From Zizania palustris (lineage: Eukaryota > Streptophyta > Magnoliopsida > Poales > Poaceae): DNA of 64,000 nt. Positions 34,801 to 44,696 of the stretch are shown here, piece by piece. Location of the stretch: the NCBI GenBank assembly GCA_019279435.1, contig JAAALK010000080.1, forward strand, positions 90,357,028 through 90,421,027, written 5' to 3'. How positions within the stretch are numbered: the stretch's first letter is position 1; every line of letters begins with the position of its first letter. The notes under the pieces were generated by a model, which ran no database searches, was not told the DNA's origin, and was given only the letters and a program-made list of their open reading frames with translations. The position numbers were made by a program, and so were the translations under genes.

Positions 34801-36289
34801 CGGACATCTTCCGGAGTCCTTGTCGAACAGGCCGGGCCTTCGGGTTTACAAGTAAACTGTGTTCAATGATATCCCGATCGACTCCGGTGATATCTTCGTC
34901 AGACCAAGCGAAGACATCCAAATTTTCTTCCACTACCTTTTCCAAGGAGGTTGCAACTTCAGGAGGTAAATCTTTACCGAATTGAAAAGTGTACTCTTTA
35001 CCATCTTCAACAATGACCTTCGTTGCAATCTCTCCTTCGGGACTTGGTCTCGGAAAAGACTTCTTCGAAGCTTCGGAGGAGGCTGAAAAAATTTCTTCAT
35101 TATCCTGCACACTGTTTACTTGCCTCGGATCAAGAGGAGGACCGTGACCATATTCCGCCCTCCGAGCAATGGCTTGATCTCCGAAGATTGTTAGGACTCC
35201 TGCTTGTGTGGGCATCTTCATGCACAAGTAATTGTGATGCGCCACAGCTCCGAACTGGTTCAACATGCCCCGTCCGAAAATGACGTTATAAGCATACGGG
35301 GCATCTACCACATCAAAGATAACTTCTTCAGTCTGGGCTAATAAACATTCTCCGAAGGTAACTTCGAGGCCTATCTGACCAAGTGCATCAAGCGGAGGTC
35401 CTGCGAAGCCTTGCAGAGGACGAGCCGCTGGAAGGAGATGCTTCCTGGAAATGCATAATTGATCGAAGGCTTGCACAAAAATGATATCTGTCGAACTACC
35501 TCTGTCAATTAGCACCCTTCGGACTTCAGTCCCTGCAATATCAGCAGTGATAACCAATGGATCTGCGTGCGGGAACTTAATACCAGCTGCATCCTCCGCA
35601 GAGAAAGATATCGGAACATGAGACCACTCCGGCATTGCAGCTGCAGATGACGAAGTTCCAATATGACCTACTTCCCGAACGTACTCTCTTCGCTGTCTCT
35701 TGGACATGCTTCCGAGGGTACCTCCTCCGGAGATAGGGAGAACTACTCTTTTTCCTCTATCTTGCCCTTCCTCTTGCTTCGGAGGTGGCATAACATTGGC
35801 CACCGGAGGGTGCCTTGCAGCATCGAAATTTTCTATTCGCGCCACAGCCTGGACCGGCTTAGGGCGCGTTGCTGCTGGACTTTGGTCGGTACTGCCTCGA
35901 CCCGAAGTTCTCTCCAAGTACTCTCCCCTTAGGGTAAGGATAGCCTTGCAAGTGTCAGTTGCATGGCTTCGATTTTCTCCATGAATGCAGCAGAAAAGGG
36001 TCTGGCCCTTGCCAGCCGTTTTCCCTGGCGTCCTCCAGCCGCTGGCCTTGTTCCCCGTAGACTGTGGAGCTCTTGGTGCAAACTTCTGTGGGGGTGCAAT
36101 ATTCAAGACTTCAGAGCGAGGGTGCTTTTGCCCTCTTCTCCGATCATGTTGCACTTCGAAGACTGGTTCCTGCGGCTGTGCCGAAGTTTTCACTTCTGCT
36201 TTGACTTCTTGCAATATGGACGAAGTAGCAGTAGTCCTCCGAAGCCAACCCTCTTCTGACCTCGCATACTCCTCGAAGTATGACATCAA
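31832..36289 (-). CDS. Element E pol: protease, RT, two RNase H domains, integrase (uninterrupted 1485 codons)
   Basis: Continues gag after one TAG. Residue positions are approximate. Gag C-terminus with knuckle-like CCIHGENRSHATDTC (near 85); protease with LIDRGSSTDIIF (258), where C has DGG, so the Gly-to-Arg change likely weakens it; RT with FLDAYSGYHQI (575) and catalytic YMDDIVIK (643); first RNase H (780-880, YSELEKFVYAL); archaeal-type second RNase H (WTVYSDGDFQASGAG at 925, EYEGILLGL, KTDSQIVAG); H2C2 finger (CQGCQW near 1188); integrase core (GMDLNGPFP, IVDNGTQFD near 1277, HPQSNGAVERANG near 1305); C-terminal WEGPYLIVRS. Two RNase H domains mark the Tat lineage. The start is a continuation, not a true initiation site. 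Confidence 0.9.
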   Translation of the reverse strand: MMSYFEEYARSEEGWLRRTTATSSILQEVKAEVKTSAQPQEPVFEVQHDRRRGQKHPRSEVLNIAPPQKFAPRAPQSTGNKASGWRTPGKTAGKGQTLFCCIHGENRSHATDTCKAILTLRGEYLERTSGRGSTDQSPAATRPKPVQAVARIENFDAARHPPVANVMPPPKQEEGQDRGKRVVLPISGGGTLGSMSKRQRREYVREVGHIGTSSSAAAMPEWSHVPISFSAEDAAGIKFPHADPLVITADIAGTEVRRVLIDRGSSTDIIFVQAFDQLCISRKHLLPAARPLQGFAGPPLDALGQIGLEVTFGECLLAQTEEVIFDVVDAPYAYNVIFGRGMLNQFGAVAHHNYLCMKMPTQAGVLTIFGDQAIARRAEYGHGPPLDPRQVNSVQDNEEIFSASSEASKKSFPRPSPEGEIATKVIVEDGKEYTFQFGKDLPPEVATSLEKVVEENLDVFAWSDEDITGVDRDIIEHSLLVNPKARPVRQGLRKMSAERAALAKDEVEKLLKAGIIREVAHTEWLANPVFVRNKSSGKWRMCIDFTSLNKACPRDPYPMPRIDQLVDSTAGSELLSFLDAYSGYHQIWLKREDEIKTSFVTPSGVFCYVRMPFGLRNAGATFSRLVAKALGHQLGRNVEAYMDDIVIKSALKHQHSLDLAETFNSLRACGIRLNPEKCIFRAKAGKLLGYLVSSRGIEASPTQITALQKMAPLENLKQVQKLTGRLAALSRFLSRSAERSLPIFKALKGSEDFAWTPECQRSFEDIKDYLSNLATLTVPIADETLLLYLAATGSAVSAVLVREVDFNGKLVQNPVYFVSEALSGAKTRYSELEKFVYALIMASRKLRHYFLAHNVIVPTSYPLGDMLRSKDSTGRIGKWAVELAPFGISFLARTAIKSQVLADFVAEWTPPANLTPEKSSDGVWTVYSDGDFQASGAGIGAVLISPSGQRAMYSARLNFKSTNNIAEYEGILLGLGKARALGATRIIIKTDSQIVAGHVDKSFQVRHPQLAKYLEEIRKIEAHFKGISIRSIPRAENVQADILAKAAAGAVDVPEEAFYEEINIPSVPQIASAEILCIPSADWKDSIIELLQGGTNLPEEPQLSRLKLRARNYQLINGILYKAGVCSPLLRCISQAEGQEILREIHEGLCGSHLAPRALAGKTLRQGLYWPTITADAESLVRTCQGCQWMGRRSHHPPTALQVIAPVWPMARWGMDLNGPFPLAKGNLKFAVVAIEYFSKWVEAEPLTAITSNNVQKFFWKNIICRFGVPRYLIVDNGTQFDAEPFRKFCEDLGIQLCFAAVRHPQSNGAVERANGNILSGLNRRIVGLAKGLWTEELPKILWSIRTTQTRSTGFTPFRLLFGDEAMTPTELKGGSFRSTEPDIEEERQASLDLSEETRLRAVANLSKYHQQTKTWYDPKVKLNELRPGHLVLRSIIAPGKLGNKWEGPYLIVRSGRPGSFKLANLEDEELAHTWHAEHLKRYFA

Positions 36290-37222
36290 CTATGAGACTG
36301 AGGAGATGCTCTTCTGATGCAGTTTATCCAGAAGGCCTTGATGACTGACGCCTTCCCGAGCCGCATCAACCACTGAAGATGTGGACAGCCCCCGAATTTG
36401 CGACTTCGTATGAGCGAAGCGCTTAAAATACTGCCTCAATGTTTCTCCGGGGAGCTGTTTCACCTGGAAAAGGCTTCCTGTTGACATAGGAGGCACGAAG
36501 GTGCCCTGAAAGTTACTTATAAACTTCCTCTTCAATTGCGACCAAGAATTGATTGATCCTGGCTTCAAAGACCAGAACCATCTCAACGCCACTCCTTGAA
36601 GAGCTAACGGGAAGCACTTCGCCATAGTGTCTCTAACTCCGCCGCTAGCCTCAATCGCTAGGGCATAAGAACGCACGAACTCTCCGGGATCTTCATCTCC
36701 GGCATACTTACAGAGCTTCGAAGTTTTAAACTTTGGATCAAAGCGAACCTTCTGCAGCTCAGGATGCAATGGAGATTCATTGTCGTAAGAGGCGTTCTCC
36801 GGGGCTTCAGGATAACCAAGATCGTCATCTTCGGGCACTTCTGGGATAGTTGGGGTGGCTTGAGAGCGAAGCCTGTTCGCAGCTTCTTGTCGCCACCTTG
36901 CTACCTCAGCTTGAAGGTTGGCCATTTGAGTGGCCATATCCCCAAGGTTATCTTCATCTCCTCCGGAAGGACCTTCCGGGTCTTGAGAACTGGTAGGATC
37001 AGTTCGAATCGGGATGGAGGGTGGAGAAGTGACTCCGGGCTGTCGAAGTATGGAAGGGGTTGGCGGAGAGGCTTCGTATGTTCGAGGGATAGAAGCCCCT
37101 TCCGGAGTTTGCGGAGGGAAAGCCGAAGACCCTCCGACTTCAACTGTGTCGAAGGGTATCTCTCCGGAGATCCGAGAGGACCTCCGAGTGGGATTGCGAG
37201 GTGCACTCCGCTTAGGAGGCAT
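36290..37222 (-). pseudogene. Element E gag (ends at a TAG in frame with pol)
   Basis: 310 codons from MPPKRSAPRNPTRR. Pro/Ser-rich N-terminus, short coiled coil (MATQMANLQAEVARWRQEA), and Retrotrans_gag region (DPGEFVRSYALAIEA, MAKCFPLALQGVALRWFWSL, LKRKFISNFQG). The TAG at 36290-36292 stands where C reads CAG in SVSQLMSYFEEY. It is the only stop between gag and the end of pol, so gag-pol was one polyprotein until recently. Forms the particle that packages element RNA. Confidence 0.85.
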
Positions 37223-37261
37223 GATGTAAGAAGTTGGTAGAGAACGAAGTTTTTCGGACTA

Positions 37262-37284
37262 GGTTCCCCACGGACGGCGCCAAC
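37262..37284 (-). other. Primer-binding site of element E
   Basis: On the minus strand, directly inside the 5' LTR, reads gttggcgccgtccgtgggg. The TGGCGCCGTC core is shared with C (44636 on) and fits Tat elements. The exact tRNA is not determined here. Confidence 0.75.
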
Positions 37285-37757
37285 TGTTGGCGTAAATGAT
37301 TACGCTAACAGGTTTCTGTAGAAAAGAAACTAACAAACGAAGTGTTTGTGAAGCAAACTGTTCTAAGCCTCCGAAAGGATAATAACTTAGAATAGTTCGA
37401 ATGTGTGTATTGAATAACTTGTTTTCGGTCCCTATTACAGGGTGAAATGGGGGGTATTTATAGGCCCAAACATTAAGGAAAAGACATATTTACCCCTCTA
37501 TTACAACCGACATAGTGGAAACTATTCGGTTCCCTTAATAGGGCTAAAATGGTAAAAGACTAATCTAATGAGAAAAAAGATAAGTCTTCCATCTTAGCTG
37601 GCAGAAAAGATCTTGGAGGGCTTTAGTTCGGAGATGTACTCCGAACCAATACCTATCTTCGTACTTCGAACTAGGTTCTGGGCATCTTCGAAGATGATCT
37701 TCGAGGAACCTTCGAACCTGCTGACTGCCTTCGAAGATGAGATATTTTCCCCCAACA
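37285..37757 (-). repeat. 5' LTR of element E
   Basis: 473 bp, same ends as the 3' LTR but lacking about 22 bp near 37730 (ctttatgttgcttcggcaat region of the other copy). TATA box on the minus strand at 37455-37462. Followed by duplication CATGG at 37758-37762. Confidence 0.92.
37455..37462 (-). promoter_or_regulatory. TATA box in 5' LTR of element E
   Basis: TATAAATA on the minus strand in a 98%-similar LTR; the likely promoter for the gag-pol RNA. Confidence 0.6.
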
Positions 37758-37762
37758 CATGG

Positions 37763-40036
37763 TATCTGCAAACTCGGCAACCAAAGCATGAGAAGAGCCA
37801 CCAAAGATGATATCATCCACATAAATCTGAACTAGGAGGAAATCTTTGCCATGGTTGAGAGTAAACAGGGTTTTATCAACAGAGCCCATCAAATACCCCC
37901 GCTCAAGCAGAAAAGACTTAAGTCTATCATACCAAGCCCGAGGGGCCTACTTGAGTCCATAAAGAGCCTTATGAAGTTTAAGGACTTTATGTGGGTACTT
38001 GGGGTTTTCAAAACCAGGGGTTGTTTTACATAAACATCTTCACCTATGAAGCCATTAAGAAAAGCACTTTTGACATCCATTTGATAGAGTTTGAATCCCC
38101 GGGATGTCACAAAGGAAAGAAGAATCCTAATGGCCTCAAGGCGAGCAACAGGTGCAAAAGTTTCAGTAAAATCAATCCCTTCTAGTTGAGAATAACCCTG
38201 AGCTACAAGTCTAGCCTTGTTTCTAACTATAGTCCCATCCTCCCCTTGTTTATTTTTGAAAATCCATTTTGTTCCAATGAAATGAACATTTGGTGGAGGA
38301 TCAACTAATGACCAGACTTGGTTTCTCTCAAAATTTTCAAGTTCCTCATGCATGGCATTGATCCAACTGGAATCAGAAAGTGCATGACTAACATCTAAGG
38401 GCTCGAAAGAAGCAACAAAAATGGAATCAATGAAATGAGCATGGGAACGTGTTACCCTTTGATCAAGCTCACCAATGATCTGCTCGGGAGGATGCATCCT
38501 TTGAACATGATGTGGAGCCTCGCGGCGGGATGCAGTCTCCCCCTCAACTTGTGCGTTGGAGTGGTCCAAGATGACCGATGTTGAGGTAGTTGCTTCGGGA
38601 CCTTGTGCCGAAGTGGTTGAAGCGGGGGTCAGCTTCGGCGGTTGATGTCGAGGGTAGTAGGGGTTCATCCTCGAACTCTCCGGGATCTTCATCTTCGAAG
38701 ATGGTCTGTTCCATGTCGTGTTCATTTGCCTGTTCAAGAGAAGAACTAACAGAGGGGGTTGATTCATCAAAAGTCACATCACATGACTCGATGACAGTGT
38801 TAGTTTCCAAGTTATAAACACGATAAGAATGATCATGTGTAGTGTAACCCAAAAAGATCCCGTCAGAAGAACGCGACTCAAATTTATCCAAATTACCACG
38901 TTTTAGGATAAAGCAACGACAGCCAAAAACTCGAAGATGAGTAACCTTGGGCTGTCTCCCAAAACGCAGCTCATAAGATGTCAAGTTTAAAATTGAGCGC
39001 AAGAATATTCGGTTTGAGATGTAGCAAGCAGTGTTCATGGCCTCAGCCCAGAATTTTCTAGGAGTCATATGCTCATCAAGCATCGTCCTAGCCATCTCAA
39101 CCAAAGTGCGGTTCTTCCTCTCAACAACACCGTTTTGTTGAGGAACCCGCGGAGCAGAGAATTGATGTTCTATGCCATGCTCCATGCAAAAGTCAACAAA
39201 GAGACTATTTTTGAACTCGGTGCCATTATCACTTCGAATGAATTTCAATGCACCTGGGAGTTCAGTGAAAAGTCTCAAAGCCAAGCTCCGAAAGTGTGAA
39301 AACACTTCATCCTTGCTGGCAAGAAAGAAGACCCAAGAGTAGCGAGAGAAATCATCGACAATGACTAAAACATACCACTTGCTGCCTAAAGAACTATCCC
39401 GAGAAGGACCTACAGTGCCCATATGGAGAAGTTCTCCGAGTTGTTCAGTCATCACTGTGGTGACTGGCGAATGCAAAGCAGCAATAATTTTTCCATGTTG
39501 ACAAGGAGCGCAAACTAAATTCTTCTCAAACTTGAGCTTGGGCAATCCTTGGATCAGACCTAGGGCGCTCAGACGAGCGACCAACTCAAAGCTCATATGC
39601 CCTGGTCTCCTATGCCACTTCCAAAGCTCAGAGGTAGAATGTGCAACAAGACAATGAGAAGAACCTGATGACTCTGAAAAATCAGCTCCAAAAACTCTCC
39701 CAACTCTAAAGATCTTACATACCACAACGCCATCAGAATTGAGCACTTGCGAAGTATCGCGATGGAATCGCACTTCGAAGCCCTCATCAAGCAACTGAGA
39801 TACAGACACAAATTGTATCCCAGGTTTTCAACCAAAGCAACATCTTTGAGAGTGAAATTCGAATTAATTCTTACCACACCTTTACCTTTCACTCTACTCC
39901 TTCTATTGTTGCCGAAGGTGATATGTTCCCTTTGCTTGGTTGTGGTGAGGCTGGAGAACCATGCTGCATCTCCGGTCATGTGGCGTGAACAATCGGATTC
40001 CATGATCCATGTGCCCTCCAAGCCTCGATCTGCCGC
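37763..40036 (-). pseudogene. Element D protease, integrase and RT N-terminal part
   Basis: Reading down: protease with WIMESDCSRHMTG (B has DSG, so D's active site is destroyed), GAG-pre-integrase HHCC (WHRRPGHMSF...CAPCQHGK), integrase core (VIVDDFSRYSW, IRSDNGTEFKN, PQQNGVVERKNR; D-D-E), C-terminal GYTTHDHSYRVY, then RT (TKWIFKNKQGEDG, KARLVAQGYSQLEGIDF, YQMDVKSAFLNG, and IYVDDIIFGG just before the E insertion). Frame changes occur near 39800, 38640 and 38030. The open stretches are 40021-39593, 39809-38544 and 38770-37889. Continues at 26292. Confidence 0.85.
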
Positions 40037-40039
40037 CTA
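40037..40039 (-). other. In-frame TAG between gag and pol, element D
   Basis: Minus-strand TAG after SSYHV, in frame with gag and with the protease. Element B has TAG at the same codon (50169-50171). Twenty codons upstream D also has a private TAG (40100-40102) where B has TGG. Confidence 0.7.
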
Positions 40040-40099
40040 CACATGATAAGAGGATCTCGATCGCTCAGTGCTGGGGTGAGTGAAAATATGACGAGGCAG

Positions 40100-42499
40100 C
40101 TAGCACTGAGTGACACGAGTAGTAGGCACAGTAAAAGTAGACTGTCTACGCACAGGATAATCGGAATGATGCACAGTGCGAGGTCTACCTACATGCTGTG
40201 ATCGAACAACATGTCGAGGTCTCCTACTCTGACGAGGTACAAAGCTACTCGCCCGGGGTCTACCACCATATGGAACATGGTGAACACCTCGAGGAGCAAA
40301 ACCTCTCCGAGAAGCACGAGGAGCCTCAAAAACAGGACGATAGTAAAACTCAGACTCATGCATACCTAAAGATGGGTAATCCATGTCCTGGTAACTCATC
40401 GCCTGAGAGCGTTGCTCATCCTTGATGCGACAAAAACAGAAACCAATCAAATGACTCGCCCGCTGACAATAAGAACAATGAAAAACTCTCCTAGGGGCAC
40501 TCTCATGGGTCTTAGGAGCAACTCTCATAGGCTCCTTGGGCTTCTGTTGAGTGGTTTTCTTTGGAGGGATGTTCTTGGCAGGAGGAGTGGTTTTCTTTTG
40601 AGCTCGGGTAGGTTTCTTGGCTGATGGAGTGTCTAATAGAGCTCTCTCTTTCTCTAGGGTAGTGGGTGAGGTGAAAACAGTTTTGTTCTTACTGTCTGAA
40701 GAAATCCTCTCAAAACCCAAACCTAGAGCAACCCCTGCTCTGTCAGCACACATCTTGGTCTTGGCCAAGAGCAAATCCATTCTACCCTTACCCTCAGTGC
40801 ATTTATTAACCACAGAAAGAAGGTATTCATTTTCAAACATGAGGTTTTCAGCCCGCTCTCTAACAGTGCCTAGTTGGTCCTTAAGGGTTATGCAGGTGTC
40901 ACAAACAGGTTGCACATCCTTAGAACTACCGGCCCTCTCCAATCTAGCCTCTAAATCATGAACATGTTTATCACGTAAATTAATGCTCTCGCGTAATAAA
41001 GAACAGTTCATGCATTCAATAATATCATGAGGTCTAGAATCCACCATCAAAAGCCGCTTCTGTGCAGTCTCAAGCTCAGATAGAGTTTGAGCATGTACAG
41101 AACGCAACTGAGCAAGCTCACCCATGACAACAGAACAAGATTCACATTCAGCATCATTTACTTTAGACTTAAGCATGGCATAATCAGTAGAAACAGATTC
41201 TAGCCTAAGTCTAAGGTCTTTTCTTTCTCTAGCGGCTTGCACAAGTAATCTATCCTGACCAAGAACTACTTCATTCAGCTCATCTAGTTTAATTAAAAGC
41301 TGGTAAGAGGATAGTGGTACTTCAGATGAGTCAAGCTCATCGCCGCTGTGATCGCTGTTGGCCATGAAGCAAAGGCCGGTGAAGTCTCGTCCCTTCTTGT
41401 CCTTCTTATCCTCCTTCCTTGGGGACTCCTCCTCCTCAGAGCTCGACTCCTCAGTTGAGGAAGTGTCGATGTCACTGAGAGCAGCAACAAATGCTCTGGA
41501 AGCGGCTTTGGCTACTTTCTTAGCCATCTTGCCCCGCTTGCCCTTCACAAAGGGTTTCCTCTCCTTCTTGTGGTATTTGGGGCGCTCGCTCTCATCTCTC
41601 TTCTTGAGTTTTGGGCAATTGGCCTTAATATGAGAAGTGTCGCCACATTCAAAGCAACCACTAAAACCACTTCTCCTCTGATCCCGTCTCTCATGATGAA
41701 AGCGAGTGAACCTTCTGGCAATGAGAGCAAGCTCATCATCATCCAGAGTATCCACTTGCTCCTTTGTGACGGAGACCAGGGAGGACAAAGCAAAACCATC
41801 TGCAAGAACACAAGTACCAGATGTGCTTGGTTCTACAGCGGTGCCACGGCTAGTGCTAGAAACTAATGCCAATGGCTGTGGCAAGGAGTTCTTGTGCACT
41901 GCAAGAGATGCCTTGGCATTCTCTGTGGACTTCAGCTTGCTGAAGAGCTCATCACAGGTCAATGTGTCATAACCTGCAGACTCCTCAATGCTGGATATCT
42001 TCACTTCCCATATGCTACGATCAAGAGCATAAAGAAGCTTGATAGCCCTATCGTGATCATTGTAAGCAAGCGTCCCGTTGGACCGCAAGTTACTCACTAT
42101 CGTATCAAAGCGAGAAAACATAGCATCTATAGATTCACCAGGTGCCTGCACAAACAGCTGATACTGTTGATTGTATGTGCTTTGGCGCCTGGCCTTGATC
42201 TGTGTAGAGCCCTCATGAAAAATAGTGAGTGTTGTCCAAATTTCCCTAGCAGTCCTAAGGTGCTGCACCCTATCAAACTCACTTCTACTCAAACCAATGA
42301 ACAGTATATTTTTTGCCTTGGAGTTGGCATTATACTGATCTTTCTCTGTTTGAGAGGTGCGAGTATCAGGGATGGAGTATTGTGAGTCCACAATCTCCCA
42401 AATTGCATTTCCTTGGCTTAGCAAGTAAGCCTCCATGCGCACCTTCCAGTATGCAAAATTATTCCCATCGAACAGAGGAATTTTACTAACTCTGTCCAT
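40100..42499 (-). CDS. Element D gag, 799 codons open
   Basis: Starts MDRVSKIPLFDG, the usual copia gag start, 65 bp after the PBS. N-terminal DUF4219-like part (FAYWKVRMEAYLLSQ), UBN2-type helical region (residues about 60-200), first CCHC knuckle (CFECGDTSHIKANCP near 280), Lys/Ser/Glu-rich linker, long coiled coil (about 400-600), Lys/Pro-rich stretch, second knuckle (CSYCQRASHLIGFC near 690), and an Arg/His-rich tail. Two knuckles and a coiled coil are the Sirevirus pattern. The stop at 40100 is a TGG-to-TAG change relative to B, 20 codons before the shared gag-pol TAG. Otherwise uninterrupted. Confidence 0.88.
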   Translation of the reverse strand: MDRVSKIPLFDGNNFAYWKVRMEAYLLSQGNAIWEIVDSQYSIPDTRTSQTEKDQYNANSKAKNILFIGLSRSEFDRVQHLRTAREIWTTLTIFHEGSTQIKARRQSTYNQQYQLFVQAPGESIDAMFSRFDTIVSNLRSNGTLAYNDHDRAIKLLYALDRSIWEVKISSIEESAGYDTLTCDELFSKLKSTENAKASLAVHKNSLPQPLALVSSTSRGTAVEPSTSGTCVLADGFALSSLVSVTKEQVDTLDDDELALIARRFTRFHHERRDQRRSGFSGCFECGDTSHIKANCPKLKKRDESERPKYHKKERKPFVKGKRGKMAKKVAKAASRAFVAALSDIDTSSTEESSSEEEESPRKEDKKDKKGRDFTGLCFMANSDHSGDELDSSEVPLSSYQLLIKLDELNEVVLGQDRLLVQAARERKDLRLRLESVSTDYAMLKSKVNDAECESCSVVMGELAQLRSVHAQTLSELETAQKRLLMVDSRPHDIIECMNCSLLRESINLRDKHVHDLEARLERAGSSKDVQPVCDTCITLKDQLGTVRERAENLMFENEYLLSVVNKCTEGKGRMDLLLAKTKMCADRAGVALGLGFERISSDSKNKTVFTSPTTLEKERALLDTPSAKKPTRAQKKTTPPAKNIPPKKTTQQKPKEPMRVAPKTHESAPRRVFHCSYCQRASHLIGFCFCRIKDEQRSQAMSYQDMDYPSLGMHESEFYYRPVFEAPRASRRGFAPRGVHHVPYGGRPRASSFVPRQSRRPRHVVRSQHVGRPRTVHHSDYPVRRQSTFTVPTTRVTQC

Positions 42500-42547
42500 G
42501 TCGCCAACAGATCACAAAACCGATTAAGGTCAACTGGTGATCTTAAC

Positions 42548-42563
42548 CCGCTCTGATACCAAT
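42548..42563 (-). other. Primer-binding site of element D
   Basis: Minus strand reads ATTGGTATCAGAGCGG directly inside the LTR; complementary to initiator tRNA-Met, identical in layout to B. Confidence 0.8.
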
Positions 42564-44575
42564 TGTTGGACCGGAAACGGCGACCAGAGAGGGGGTGAAT
42601 GGGAGCTTTTAAAATTTCAGGGTAAAATTAGCCTTCGGTTTTAATACAGTCTACTGCGGAACAGGCTTCAAACACAACCTTCGAAGTTCTGGTTTGGAGG
42701 TATTTGACGGCTCCGAACACAGGCTTCGTAAGGAGCAAAAGTTCGAAGCCAAGAAGACTTCGCTCCACTCAAACCCGAAAAACCAACTCTGCTAAGTCAG
42801 TGCAGGCTCTGCAAATAGGGTGCCTTGAGCAGGCTTCGCACTTCACCCTTCGCAAGAGTGGACTGCCCTCTGAGGACTTCGACCAAGTACTTAGCGACAG
42901 CAACTGGTGCTGGGCTTCGTACACCGAAGATCTACACGCACACTAACAGACTTCGCTATGGGCTTAGACACGATAAGAAACACGGGCTTCGATCAGGGCT
43001 TAGCTAGTAAGCAGCGAGGTCTAGCCTCCTGTTACACAGAGCGAACGCACACTGAAAAACACACTTCGCACAAAACACCCTTCGCCTAGACAGGCTTCGG
43101 TGCACTACTACAAGCGAGGTATGCAAACAAGCTCAAGCAGAAACACAACACAGAAGCAGGGCTTCGCTGCTTGAACAAGGAACACAGTAAAAGAACTCAC
43201 TGGATGAATACAAAGAGTGGTGGCTAGTACAGGAGCTCAACAGTAAATGCTCAAAGTGTTAAATGTTACCTACCCATCCCCCGTATTTATAGCCACTATT
43301 CACCCAAGTGAATTGACTACTTTACCCCTAGGGTTTACATCGGTTTTGTCTCTACAGAACAGAGGGGTACAAAAGGTAGTCAACTTTATTTGGAGGCTTC
43401 TCTGTCATCTTTGTAGAGGGAACAGCGTCAGCTTTTTGCAGAGCAGACAATGTCAGCCTTTGCAGTCTTTGACCTCTCTGGAGCCCCCCTTCGCACGCGA
43501 GGGGTGTGGTAGCTTCGGTGAGAAGTCTTGAGCCTTACGGCCTTCGCTTCACCGAAGATAGCCTCCGATACAGTGACGGTTTTGAGCCGAAGCCGTCAAA
43601 TTCCTTGGGCCTTCGCACCAACACCCTCGGAGTGGACCACCACGGCTTCGCAGCTACTCCCAGCTCGAACTCCGTCAGTCCGTGTACCGAAGCCATGCAT
43701 GGCCGAAGCACCACAAGTCAACCTTGCTCCGGAGCTAGCCTCGCTCCGAAGCCTGCGTCACTCCGAAGCCCTCCTTCGGAGTACCACCCTTCGAAGTCCC
43801 TCCTTCGTCCAAGGCCTCCGCATGAAGCATTCCATGAGCACTACGTCGCAGTGTCTCTCCCCGAGCACACTCCTCGACGATCCTCACCCAGACCATGCCT
43901 TCGATGCACCTTGACTTCTGAGACCTTCGTCAGGGTACCTTCGAGTGTCTCCCTCGGGAGCACACATCAAATACCTTGCCTCTGTTGAGGACTTGATCCA
44001 CCATACTCTGAATTCACTCCATCCAGAGTATCCTTCGAAGTGCCTCGCCTCCGAGGACTTCGTCTCGGAGTACCTTCACCCAAAGCCACGCTCCGCACTT
44101 ACTGCCTTCACATGGTGCACCTTGACCCGAGGTCCGACCTAGACCCCTTCGCAGCCACCGTGACGGAGCTCCCCGCTCCACTGGCATCAAGCCTCCCACT
44201 TGACCCAGGTTCACCTGCTACGAACCTGTCCGTCGCCACCGAAGTCCCCTGCGCACCACAGACAAGCAGACAAGTGTATCCAGTACTCCGGAGACCTCTC
44301 CGGGTTAGCAACCTTCGGCACACACTCCGGTGTACCGCCCAAAGTACCGAGACCTTTGGTACAACCCAGTCATCGTGTACTGTCGGACCCCTCCGATAGG
44401 CACACACCGCTGCAACAGCTGCAGCAACCAAACCACCGAACCCTTCGGTGAAACCACCTCCGAAAACCTTCGGACTTCCAACCTCCGAACCCCCTTTGGA
44501 GGTACCCCTTCCAATCAGAGGTTAAACTCTGTCAATCACTCATCACAGACTCCGAAACCAACCCTTGTTTTCTCA
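42564..44575 (-). repeat. 5' LTR of element D
   Basis: 2012 bp, plus-strand ends TGTTGGACC...TTTTCTCA, flanked by duplication ACTTC (44576-44580). TATA box on the minus strand at 43284-43291. The same CCTCCGAA/TTCGGAGG words as in the other copy at about 43520-44540. Confidence 0.92.
43284..43291 (-). promoter_or_regulatory. TATA box in 5' LTR of element D
   Basis: TATAAATA (minus strand), the likely promoter of element D. Confidence 0.6.
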
Positions 44576-44580
44576 ACTTC

Positions 44581-44634
44581 GTTTGTTAGTTTCTAATCTT
44601 CAGAAACTTGTTAGCGTAATCTTTTACGCCAACA
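44581..44634 (+). repeat. 5' LTR of element C, part 2
   Basis: The last 54 bp of C's 5' LTR (gtttgttagtttc ... acgccaaca), separated from part 1 by element D. Joined with 21809-22247 it matches the 495-bp 3' LTR in length. Confidence 0.92.
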
Positions 44635-44657
44635 GTTGGCGCCGTCTGTGGGGAACC
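44635..44657 (+). other. Primer-binding site of element C
   Basis: gttggcgccgtctgtggggaa directly after the LTR; the same core as in E. Confidence 0.75.
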
Positions 44658-44696
44658 TAGTCCAAAAAACTTCGTTCTCTACCAAGTTCTCAAACC

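Larger units (their letters stand above)
26293..37757 (-). mobile_element. Element E: near-intact Tat-lineage Ty3/gypsy with antisense gene
   Basis: An 11,465-bp element flanked by duplication CATGG (26288-26292 and 37758-37762), inserted in D's RT. Parts in sense (minus) order: 5' LTR 37757-37285, PBS, gag 37222-36290, pol 36289-31832, 60-bp tandem array, antisense gene (plus strand 27240-30906), PPT, 3' LTR 26787-26293. Two RNase H domains place it in the Tat lineage. About nine substitutions plus a 22-bp indel separate the LTRs by eye. It is the innermost and so the youngest element of this branch. Confidence 0.93.
22248..44575 (-). mobile_element. Element D: Sirevirus-type Ty1/copia, interrupted by E
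   Basis: Minus-strand copia with LTRs of 2011 bp (22248-24258) and 2012 bp (42564-44575), duplication ACTTC (22243-22247 and 44576-44580), PBS complementary to initiator tRNA-Met (about 42550-42562), intact-length gag, decayed pol and a noncoding 3' region with repeated purine tracts. Its RT is split by element E (26293-37757). Without E the element is about 10.9 kb. It lies in the 5' LTR of C. Same family as B. Confidence 0.92.
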
